From contig CAJFUH010000008.1 of assembly GCA_904420155.1 (NCBI GenBank), forward strand, positions 1 to 12,796: a stretch of 12,796 bases of DNA, in the 5' to 3' direction. Positions 1 to 5,015 of this stretch are shown here, in pieces; the stretch's first letter is position 1, and each line of letters starts with the position of its first letter. The notes below the pieces were generated by a model, which was not told the DNA's origin, ran no database searches, and worked only from the letters and a program-made list of their open reading frames with translations. The DNA comes from an uncultured Clostridia bacterium. GTDB lineage: Bacteria; Bacillota; Clostridia; Oscillospirales; Acutalibacteraceae. The position numbers were made by a program, and so were the translations under genes.

Positions 1-8
1 CCAAGGAT

Positions 9-84
9 GCGGATGTAGCTCATCTGGTAGAGCGCCACCTTGCCAAGGTGGAGGTAGCGAGTTCGAGCCTCGTCATCCGCTCCA
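9..84 (+). tRNA. tRNA-Gly (anticodon GCC)
   Basis: Full cloverleaf of 76 nt with an encoded CCA end. The acceptor stem GCGGATG (9-15) pairs perfectly with CATCCGC (74-80), followed by TCCA (discriminator T plus CCA). The anticodon stem CCACC/GGTGG encloses loop TTGCCAA, putting GCC at 42-44, which reads glycine codons GGC/GGT. The T-loop TTCGAGC is present. It is the first of two tandem tRNAs; the promoter must lie left of the window. Confidence 0.97.
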
Positions 85-129
85 AAAGAAGGATGTTTTA
101 AAGAGATAGACTTTGAAATATCCTTATAT

Positions 130-204
130 GGCGTCATAGCCAAGTGGTAAGGCATGGGTCTGCAAAACCCTGATTCCCCAGTTCGAATCTGGGTGACGCC
201 TCCA
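130..204 (+). tRNA. tRNA-Cys (anticodon GCA)
   Basis: Cloverleaf of 75 nt with an encoded CCA. Acceptor arms are GGCGTCA (130-136) and TGACGCC (194-200), then TCCA. The anticodon stem GGGT/ACCC closes loop CTGCAAA, putting GCA at 162-164 (cysteine). The T-arm carries GTTCGAATC. It lies 45 nt after tRNA-Gly and just before a strong terminator, so the two are probably co-transcribed and processed from one precursor. Confidence 0.97.
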
Positions 205-209
205 AAGGA

Positions 210-243
210 AAAACTCTCCATCATTTTGATGGAGAGTTTTTTG
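210..243 (+). terminator. Rho-independent terminator of the tRNA cluster
   Basis: The stem CTCTCCATC / GATGGAGAG with an ATTTT loop is followed by a run of six T. It lies directly behind the CCA end of tRNA-Cys and ends the tRNA transcript. Confidence 0.9.
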
Positions 244-260
244 TATAACGAAAGATAATA

Positions 261-298
261 AAAAAGTGAAGGCCGCTGGTACATCACCAGCGGCCTTC
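261..298 (-). terminator. Terminator-like perfect hairpin reading on the minus strand
   Basis: GAAGGCCGCTGGT (268-280) and ACCAGCGGCCTTC (286-298) are perfectly complementary over 13 bp with a 5-nt loop. On the minus strand the stem is followed by CACTTTTTTATT, a U-tract, so it ends transcripts coming leftward. The nearest leftward gene is the ArsR-family gene ending at 614, leaving about 320 nt of transcript between them that holds the palindromic block. On the plus strand no T-run follows. Confidence 0.75.
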
Positions 299-330
299 AG
301 ACTGTCGAAAAGGCAAATCCTTTTAACACA

Positions 331-612
331 CAAGCGGGTGGAGGATAGGGACCTCCTTGCTGGGGTTCCCCACGGCCCAACCGTCCCCTGGACGGTTTGC
401 CTCCCCTCCTGAGCTTGTGGGAATCTTGAGGATTTCGCCCATTACGATGGGCGAGGAAGGGCCCCGTCCCTCCACCCCGCAAGCTTTTGAAAAAAGCTTG
501 TGCAAAACTCTTATGTTTTGTTGCGGGCGACCCAGATTCTTTCTAGAGAACACTTAGTGTACGGAGTACCCGCCGTAGGCGCGCGGCGTGCCCCACCGCA
601 GGTGGATTTTTT
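331..612. repeat. GC-rich block of nested inverted repeats; possible structured RNA or intergenic repeat
   Basis: No convincing gene is seen between 244 and 613. The stretch is much more GC-rich than its neighbours and full of inverted repeats. An outer stem is formed by GGGTGGA (336-342) with TCCACCC (471-477), continued by GGGAC (348-352) with GTCCC (466-470). Inside it are TGGG/CCCA (361-372), AACCGTCC/GGACGGTT (379-397), AATC/GATT (422-434) and TCGCCCAT/ATGGGCGA with loop TACG (435-454). Outside follow CAAGCTTTT/AAAAGCTTG (480-500), ACACT/AGTGT (550-560), GTAC/GTAC (559-569) and CGCCG/CGGCG (571-588). The layout resembles a multibranched RNA. It could also be a dispersed palindromic repeat; copy number cannot be judged from one window. 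Confidence 0.55.
593..612 (+). terminator. Short terminator-like hairpin
   Basis: CCACC-GCA-GGTGG followed by A and six T (607-612). It is oriented rightward, at the edge of the palindromic block and next to the stop codon of the oppositely oriented ArsR gene. It could end a rightward RNA from the block. The stem is only 5 bp, so the call is tentative. Confidence 0.4.
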
Positions 613-613
613 A

Positions 614-991
614 TCACATTCCAGAACGGGGGCAGTTCATTTCAAAAATATCGTCGATCATACGATGAACAAGACGGGCTTCTTCCGTATCGGCTAAGGT
701 GTAATGGACTTCTTTCCCTACCCGCCGAAATCGGATCAAACCAGTCTGCTTTAGTGTACGCAAATGATGGGAGACAGCAGAACCGCTCATATTTACAGCG
801 GCCGCTATATTATAAACGCATTCTTCACTATGGCATAATAACCATAAAATCCTCAACCGTGTACTGTCGCATAATTGTTGGAAGGTATCTGAAGCTTTGA
901 TAAACGCATCTTCCGGCGGCATCCGTTCTAAAACGGTGTCAATATCTTGTCCGTGGTCATGAGGCATGTGGGCAGGAGTATGATCACACAT
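614..991 (-). CDS. ArsR/SmtB-family winged-helix metal-sensing repressor
   Basis: A 125-residue DNA-binding repressor that should release its operator when it binds metal (family knowledge). The ATG at 991 is chosen because AAAGGAGG lies just before it; a longer reading from a GTG would translate through that ribosome binding site. The ArsR fold is clear: DSTRLRILWLL (42-52), the helix-turn-helix with SGSAVSHHLRTLKQTGLI (69-86), and the wing GKEVHYTLAD (92-101). The N-terminus is a Cys/His-rich tail (C2, H4, H8, H11, H13). C58 sits where CadC-type sensors have a metal-binding Cys, but the second Cys of the CxC motif is Tyr (Y60). The C-terminal helix has acidic residues and H109 around the SmtB-type site. 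The ligands suggest Zn/Cd/Pb-type sensing, but the exact metal is unknown. No metal transporter is adjacent, so its target is probably elsewhere or itself. Confidence 0.9.
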   Translation of the reverse strand: MCDHTPAHMPHDHGQDIDTVLERMPPEDAFIKASDTFQQLCDSTRLRILWLLCHSEECVYNIAAAVNMSGSAVSHHLRTLKQTGLIRFRRVGKEVHYTLADTEEARLVHRMIDDIFEMNCPRSGM

Positions 992-1038
992 GAGGTAACC
1001 TCCTTTTAACACAAAAAATCAATTCTTTTTCTATTTAT

Positions 1039-1067
1039 ATGATACCCTTCCAAAATCGGATTGTCAA
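1039..1067 (-). promoter_or_regulatory. Sigma-A promoter of the ArsR-family gene
   Basis: On the minus strand a perfect -35 TTGACA (1067-1062), 17-nt spacer and -10 TATCAT (1044-1039) lie about 50 bp before the start codon. A widely spaced inverted pair CTATTT (1031-1036) and AAATAG (1066-1071) brackets the promoter and might belong to an operator, which is a guess. Confidence 0.75.
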
Positions 1068-1071
1068 ATAG

Positions 1072-1384
1072 AAGCGGCTTTTCTTTTTTTCTTCAGATAA
1101 AAGACAAGCTTTTTTTCTGATGTTAGAAAAAAAGTGGAACAGACAGTTTTGTGAAAAAGAAATTTGCAGTCATGTCGGCCATCCCTGTAATACTATAGAA
1201 AAGGAAAGGCTGCTGGATGAAACTGGTATCTTGTGCGGCAGGAAAAACAGATTTCGGCCATACGGTGTAACGCCTGCTACAAGATTTTTTACGGAAACAA
1301 GAAAGGGATGTTTAAAAGAGCGGCTTTCCGGCAACTATATGGATGAGGATTTCCTCTATTCAAAAGATTCGGAGCGTGAAAAAG
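1072..1384. other. Intergenic stretch with no supported gene
   Basis: Between the divergent ArsR promoter and the MazF start I see no recognisable gene. One open frame (1120-1482, plus) runs through but has no good ribosome binding site, overlaps the toxin in another frame and matches no family I know; the other plus frames contain stops. No ribbon-helix-helix antitoxin, the usual partner of EndoA, can be read here. An AT-rich inverted repeat, CTTTTTTTCT / AGAAAAAAAG, lies at 1109-1134. Confidence 0.5.
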
Positions 1385-1756
1385 GTGAATATAAAACGAG
1401 GAGATATTTTTTACGCGGATTTAAGTCCGGTGGTCGGGTCCGAACAAGGTGGAATCCGTCCGGTCTTAATTGTCCAAAATGACATAGGCAACCGTTTTAG
1501 CCCCACAGTAATCGCGGCTGCTATTACCAGCCAAAAAGCAAAGGCCAATCTTCCTACCCATATTAACCTACAGGCCCATGCCAGCGGTTTAGCCCGAGAT
1601 TCCGTGGTACTGCTGGAACAGATCCGGACGATAGATAAGAGACGGTTGAAGGAAAAGATGGGGTGCTTAGATCACAATTCCATGAATCGGGTGGATCAAG
1701 CGTTATCCATTAGTTTTGGATTGGGAAATACAGAAGATGTGAGGGAGGCTACATAA
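1385..1756 (+). CDS. EndoA/MazF-family mRNA interferase toxin
   Basis: A 123-residue cytoplasmic endoribonuclease of the PemK/MazF fold, which cuts RNA at short specific sequences (family knowledge). It carries the Firmicute EndoA signature: KRGDIFYADLSPVVGSEQGG (4-23), RPVLIVQND (25-33), PTVIAAAIT (40-48) and SVVLLEQIRTIDKRRL. The GTG at 1385 is preferred over an ATG at 1343: GGAG lies 10 nt before it, and it puts the catalytic Arg and Thr at R25 and T48, the same numbers as in Bacillus subtilis EndoA. Downstream the spore-coat unit has its own promoter. In Bacillus the antitoxin gene sits directly upstream; none is visible here. The C-terminal extension (GNTEDVREAT) is short and unremarkable. 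The cleavage sequence cannot be predicted from this view. Confidence 0.93.
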   Translation: MNIKRGDIFYADLSPVVGSEQGGIRPVLIVQNDIGNRFSPTVIAAAITSQKAKANLPTHINLQAHASGLARDSVVLLEQIRTIDKRRLKEKMGCLDHNSMNRVDQALSISFGLGNTEDVREAT

Positions 1757-1772
1757 GCCGGCCTGAAAAGAT

Positions 1773-1800
1773 GTATATTTTTTGCAGAGGATTCCATACT
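1773..1800 (+). promoter_or_regulatory. Candidate sigma-E promoter of the coat-protein genes
   Basis: GTATATTT (1773-1780), 14-bp spacer, CATACT (1795-1800). This resembles the sporulation sigma-E consensus (about KMATATTT, 14-15 bp, CATACAHT), with mismatches at the second -35 base and the last part of the -10. It lies about 95 bp before the first coat gene, and the genes behind it are of a mother-cell type. The assignment is inferred from pattern and context. Confidence 0.45.
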
Positions 1801-1897
1801 AGGGACGGGATCATTTGCTAAGATGTGTTTAAAAGGAAAAAGGGTACGTTTTAAACGCATTGTTAAGATCCAAAGAAAGCAAAAGGAGAGGAAATAT

Positions 1898-2083
1898 TTG
1901 GCACAGTTGACATGTAAAGAACTATCTGCCATTGAAGATCAACTCGGCGCGGAAAAGCTGTTGGTTACAAAGTTTAAAGCATATGCGCAATCCTGTCAGG
2001 ATCCCCAGCTCAAAGCCAAATGTGAACAGTTGGCGGGAAAACATCAGAGCCACTATGACCGATTGCTCAGTTGTTTAAATTAG
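1898..2083 (+). CDS. Small protein co-encoded with a CotF-family coat protein
   Basis: A 61-residue protein starting at a TTG (MAQLTCKELSAIEDQLGAEK...). The TTG is chosen because AAAGGAGAGG ends 6 nt before it, while the upstream ATG at 1823 has no ribosome binding site. It looks like a two-helix soluble protein: SAIEDQLGAEKLLVTKFKAY, then LKAKCEQLAGKHQSHYDRLL. Three Cys residues occur (6, 38 and 58, approximately). Its stop TAG overlaps the ribosome binding site of the CotF-family gene, so the two are translationally linked. I know similar small proteins next to CotF genes in Clostridia but no firm function; a coat component or CotF partner is an inference from position. Confidence 0.8.
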   Translation: MAQLTCKELSAIEDQLGAEKLLVTKFKAYAQSCQDPQLKAKCEQLAGKHQSHYDRLLSCLN

Positions 2084-2092
2084 GAGGGCAAA

Positions 2093-2362
2093 ATGATGAA
2101 TCAAAACGCAGATATGTCAGAAAAAGAGATTATGACAGATATTCTGAGTTCTCAAAAACAGATCACCGGTATGTACAATACCTTTGCCAATGAATGCAGC
2201 GCCCCGGCGGTACGGGATGAATTCATGAATTTACTCAACGAAGAGCATCAGATTCAGGCGGACGTCTTCTCAGAGATGCAAAAACGGGGATGGTATACAG
2301 CTGAAAATGCAGAACAGCAAAAGATTGAACAGGCAAAACAGAAATATAAGAATGCTCAGTAA
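2093..2362 (+). CDS. CotF-family spore coat protein
   Basis: An 89-residue, helix-rich protein of the CotF coat family, expected in the spore coat. The diagnostic stretch is present: a helical N-terminal half (KEIMTDILSSQKQITGMYNTF), an acidic/Cys turn (ANECSAPAVRDEFMNLL), then EEHQIQADVFSEMQKRGWY (50-68). The tail is Gln/Lys-rich. The ATG at 2093 follows TAGGAGGG by 6 nt; a second ATG directly after it is equally possible. It is the second gene of a short operon behind a sigma-E-like promoter and directly before a terminator. Bacillus CotF is a longer precursor; this short single-domain form is the usual clostridial type. Confidence 0.88.
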   Translation: MMNQNADMSEKEIMTDILSSQKQITGMYNTFANECSAPAVRDEFMNLLNEEHQIQADVFSEMQKRGWYTAENAEQQKIEQAKQKYKNAQ

Positions 2363-2378
2363 AAAATAAGGGGATAGG

Positions 2379-2417
2379 AAAAGCCTTCTGTTAACACAAA
2401 CAGAAGGCTTTTCTTCT
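2379..2417 (+). terminator. Terminator of the coat-protein operon
   Basis: AAAAGCCTTCTG (2379-2390) and CAGAAGGCTTTT (2401-2412) form a perfect 12-bp stem with a 10-nt loop and a T-rich tail. It separates the coat genes from spoIIGA. Confidence 0.9.
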
Positions 2418-2433
2418 TTGCACTGTACATTTT

Positions 2434-2466
2434 ATGACAGAAATATTGAATGGGGAGTGGGATAAT
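2434..2466 (+). promoter_or_regulatory. Candidate long-spacer promoter of the spoIIG operon
   Basis: ATGACA (2434-2439, five of six matches to TTGACA) and GATAAT (2461-2466, five of six matches to TATAAT) are 21 bp apart, too far for a normal sigma-A promoter. The Bacillus subtilis spoIIG promoter is known for a 22-bp spacer and dependence on Spo0A. I do not see a clean 0A box (TGTCGAA) beside it, so this rests on spacing and position only. Confidence 0.35.
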
Positions 2467-2493
2467 AAGGACAAAACCGGACAGGAGGGGAAT

Positions 2494-3360
2494 ATGAAAC
2501 AGGTTATTTATGTAGATGTTTTGGTAGCGGTAAATTTGTTTGTAAATTATTTCCTGTTACTGGCCACCGCTAAATTTTTTTCTTTATCAGTTAAGCGCTA
2601 TCGGATTCTTTTGGCCTCAGCGCTTGGGGCTGTTTATTCCCTTTATATCCTGTTGCCTCCCTTACATATTTTGTTTAATATCCTTGTGAAACTTGTGATG
2701 TCCGTCACGATCACTATGGCGGCCTTTGGCGTTCGCCCTCTGCGTATGTTGTGGAAAACGACGGTCTGTTTTTATGCTATGAATTTTGCGTTTGCGGGTA
2801 TCATGGCGGCGCTGTGGTATCTTGCTGCGCCGAGAGGGCTGGTTTTAAATAACGGAATAGTTTATTTCGATATTTCCCCTCTCTTATTGGTAATTGCCAC
2901 TCTGATTTGCTATTTCTTGGTTCGGTTTCTTCATTGGATCATAGGGCAAGGCGCCCCCAAAGAGCTTTTTCTGGATTTGGTAATCGGCATGGGAGGACAA
3001 TCCGTCTCCTTACGGGCCAAGATTGATACAGGAAACAGCCTGGTGGAACCGTTTTCCCATCTCCCTGCAGTGGTGGTAGAGTATCAGGCCGTAAACCATT
3101 TACTGCCTCAGGAGATAAAAGCTTGGTTTCAAAAGGAATTAGTGATGGCAAGAGGAAATCCTCCTTTCCCAGAGGCGGTGGTACCCAATTGCAGGATGGT
3201 GCCTTTCCATGCAGTTTCGGGGAAAGGGGTGCTGCCTGCCTTTTACCCGGATTTTATAGAAATCAAAGGACAAAGAAAGGAAGCTTATATCGCCGTCTGT
3301 GATACAGGAATGTTTCATGGGGAATACACGGCGCTGGTTAACCCGCAGCTTATATCATAA
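2494..3360 (+). CDS. spoIIGA: Sigma-E processing peptidase SpoIIGA
   Basis: A 288-residue membrane-bound aspartic protease that activates pro-sigma-E during sporulation, in the septum facing the mother cell (family knowledge). The ATG at 2494 follows AGGAGGGG by 4 nt; an upstream in-frame start at 2434 has no ribosome binding site and would cover the promoter. The N-terminal half (residues 1-152) is hydrophobic with about five membrane segments, beginning YVDVLVAVNLFVNYFLLL. The C-terminal half is soluble and carries the catalytic motif AKIDTGNSL with D178, plus PFHAVSGKGVLPAFYPD (237-253) and AVCDTG near the end. Length and layout match the family. It is 15 nt upstream of sigE, its substrate gene, the standard spoIIG arrangement. 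Confidence 0.96.
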   Translation: MKQVIYVDVLVAVNLFVNYFLLLATAKFFSLSVKRYRILLASALGAVYSLYILLPPLHILFNILVKLVMSVTITMAAFGVRPLRMLWKTTVCFYAMNFAFAGIMAALWYLAAPRGLVLNNGIVYFDISPLLLVIATLICYFLVRFLHWIIGQGAPKELFLDLVIGMGGQSVSLRAKIDTGNSLVEPFSHLPAVVVEYQAVNHLLPQEIKAWFQKELVMARGNPPFPEAVVPNCRMVPFHAVSGKGVLPAFYPDFIEIKGQRKEAYIAVCDTGMFHGEYTALVNPQLIS

Positions 3361-3375
3361 AGGGAGTGGAGCATT

Positions 3376-4101
3376 ATGATTTCCATAAAAAGGCTATTGG
3401 CAACATTAAAAGGTTGGTTTCATCGAATTTTGTGGAAGGTTCATCCGACGGAGAGCGTTTTTTATATCAACGGACCGGAGACGCTTCCTGCCCCCCTTAC
3501 TCCTGAACAAGAAGCGGAAGTGATGAAGAAAATTGAACGAGGAGATAAAAACGCTAGAGAGCCCTTGATTACCCATAATTTGAGGCTGGTGGTTTATATT
3601 GCCAAAAAGTTTGATTCCAATGGGGCGAGTGTAGAAGATTTAATTTCTATTGGCACCATAGGGCTTATTAAAGCAGTCAATACATTCTGTCCAGATCGAA
3701 ATATTAAGCTGGCGACATATGCTTCCCGCTGTATTGAGAATGAGATATTGATGTTTTTAAGAAAGAGTTCCCAGCTGAAAAATGAGGTATCTATTGATGA
3801 GCCATTAAATGTAGACTGGGACGGCAATGAACTGTTATTGTCCGATGTACTGGGAAGCGACAAAGATATTGTTAACCGGGGAATTGAGCAGGAGGTAGAA
3901 TGCAATTTATTACTTCAGGCGGTTTCCAAATTGTCCCCGAGGGAACGAAGTATTATGGAACTGCGCTTTGGCCTGGCGGGAAATAAAGAACATACCCAGA
4001 AGGAAGTGGCGGATTCTCTGGGGATCTCCCAATCTTATATCTCAAGGTTGGAAAAAAGGATCATTGAACGTCTCAAAAAAGATTTAGAACGGGTGGGATA
4101 A
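3376..4101 (+). CDS. sigE: Sporulation sigma factor SigE (pro-sigma-E)
   Basis: A 241-residue RNA polymerase sigma-70 factor for early mother-cell gene expression. The amphipathic pro-sequence (1 to about 29) precedes SVFYINGPETLPAPLT, which aligns with the cleavage region of Bacillus pro-sigma-E. Region 2 is well conserved (HNLRLVVYIAKKF, VEDLISIGTIGLIKAVNTF, KLATYASRCIENEILMFLR), followed by SIDEPLNVDWDGNELLLSDVLG. Region 4 has the helix-turn-helix TQKEVADSLGISQSYISRLEKR (207-228). The start ATG follows AAAGGGAGTGGAG. It is co-transcribed with spoIIGA. In many spore formers sigG follows; here a terminator and an unrelated gene follow, so sigG must lie elsewhere. Confidence 0.97.
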   Translation: MISIKRLLATLKGWFHRILWKVHPTESVFYINGPETLPAPLTPEQEAEVMKKIERGDKNAREPLITHNLRLVVYIAKKFDSNGASVEDLISIGTIGLIKAVNTFCPDRNIKLATYASRCIENEILMFLRKSSQLKNEVSIDEPLNVDWDGNELLLSDVLGSDKDIVNRGIEQEVECNLLLQAVSKLSPRERSIMELRFGLAGNKEHTQKEVADSLGISQSYISRLEKRIIERLKKDLERVG

Positions 4102-4153
4102 GCAAAGACGGCGCATAATTGATTTATCAGATGGAATTACATAGATAAATTCG

Positions 4154-4200
4154 ATAACGGAGGATATTCCCTTAGGGGATATCTTCCGTTATTTTGTTAT
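4154..4200 (+). terminator. Terminator of the spoIIG operon
   Basis: A long stem from ATAACGGAGGATATTCCC (4154-4171) with GGGGATATCTTCCGTTAT (4175-4192), joined by loop TTA, contains G-U pairs and ends in TTTGTTAT. It lies about 50 bp after the sigE stop. Confidence 0.85.
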
Positions 4201-4287
4201 ACTTATAACCTTAGGCTTGGCCCTTGGAGAAGAGGAAAAGCAGAAAGAACAAGAAGAACACTTCCCTAAAAGCAAAGCAGGTTTCAG

Positions 4288-4316
4288 TGGATGAAGATTT
4301 CCTTTTATGCTATAAT
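4288..4316 (+). promoter_or_regulatory. Extended -10 promoter of the HD hydrolase gene
   Basis: A perfect TATAAT (4311-4316) preceded by TGC forms an extended -10. The -35 region 17 bp upstream (TGGATG) is weak, as is common for extended -10 promoters. It leaves a short leader of about 25 nt. Confidence 0.65.
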
Positions 4317-4345
4317 GGGAATATCAGAAATGGATGGAGGTACTT

Positions 4346-4933
4346 ATGGACTATAAAGAACGATTTGAAGAGATTTATCGCGAAAATATTAGTCGCTCAG
4401 GCTCTGAAGAGTTATTGGAATGGCTGGAAAAAACAGATTTTTTCACAGCGCCGGCCAGTACAAAATTTCACGGCGCCTGTCAGGGAGGGCTTGTACAGCA
4501 TAGCGTCAACGTATACGAAGTGATGATGGAAAAACATTTTGAAGAGAATGTAGACAGCAGGGAAAGTTTCGCTATTTGTGCGCTTCTCCACGACTTATGC
4601 AAGGCGCAATTTTATAAAGTTTCCACGAGAAATGTAAAAAATGAAAACACAGGCGCTTGGGAAAAACAGCCCTATTATTCGATAGAAGATAGCTTTCCCT
4701 ATGGACATGGAGAAAAATCAGTCTTTTTGATCGAGCGGTTCATGAGGCTGAAGACCTCGGAAGCCGTGGCTATCCGCTGGCATATGGGCGGATTTGACGA
4801 GGCGGCCAGAGGGGGCAGCTTTGCCATTAGTCAGGCATACGACCGATATCCTTTGGCAGTAAAATTACATCTTGCTGACTTAGAATCTACCTATCTGCGG
4901 GAAAAAGGGACGTCTTCTGTGAGGAAGCCATAG
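4346..4933 (+). CDS. HD-domain phosphohydrolase of unknown substrate
   Basis: A 195-residue cytoplasmic metal-dependent hydrolase of the HD superfamily, which removes phosphate groups from nucleotides or related compounds. The ATG at 4346 has GGAGG 5 nt before it; the in-frame ATG at 4334 lies inside that ribosome binding site. Metal ligands can be traced: H52 in GGLVQHSVNVYE, the HD pair H82-D83 in ALLHDLCKAQFY, H121 in YGHGEKSV, H146 in RWHMGGFD and D178 in LHLADLESTYL. Similar stand-alone HD proteins are common in Clostridia and are also the core of the YhaM exonuclease, but the nucleic-acid-binding domain of YhaM is absent. It stands as a single gene, so context does not give a substrate. 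Confidence 0.88.
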   Translation: MDYKERFEEIYRENISRSGSEELLEWLEKTDFFTAPASTKFHGACQGGLVQHSVNVYEVMMEKHFEENVDSRESFAICALLHDLCKAQFYKVSTRNVKNENTGAWEKQPYYSIEDSFPYGHGEKSVFLIERFMRLKTSEAVAIRWHMGGFDEAARGGSFAISQAYDRYPLAVKLHLADLESTYLREKGTSSVRKP

Positions 4934-4942
4934 ATCCATTGA

Positions 4943-4961
4943 AAAAGGGAACCTTCCTTTT
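4943..4961. terminator. Weak bidirectional terminator candidate
   Basis: AAAAGGGA / TTCCTTTT form an 8-bp stem (one G-T pair) with a 3-nt loop. A-runs and T-runs flank both sides, between the converging HD hydrolase and MATE genes. It is short and AT-rich, so only a candidate. Confidence 0.35.
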
Positions 4962-5015
4962 GTAATTACATAAGGCAGTTTTTCTCTATGAAGGCGGAAG
5001 AATGGGGTAGATTGG

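Noticed and set aside
124..333. Minus-strand open frame of 69 codons
   Set aside because: It lies antisense to tRNA-Cys, its terminator and the next hairpin; its product is translated tRNA complement, a common false gene.
297..557. Overlapping small frames on both strands (297-482, 323-553, 357-557)
   Set aside because: They arise because GC-rich inverted repeats contain few stops. None has a convincing ribosome binding site, and their composition (Pro/Gly/Arg-rich) follows the repeat rather than a protein family.
1109..1134. AT-rich inverted repeat CTTTTTTTCT / AGAAAAAAAG
   Set aside because: Simple A- and T-runs form such pairs easily by chance, and no gene end lies next to it to make it a terminator.
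1120..1482. 120-codon plus-strand frame before and over the MazF gene
   Set aside because: No Shine-Dalgarno, no recognisable domain, and it overlaps the start of the clearly conserved toxin in another frame. I considered a degraded antitoxin but could not align it with one.
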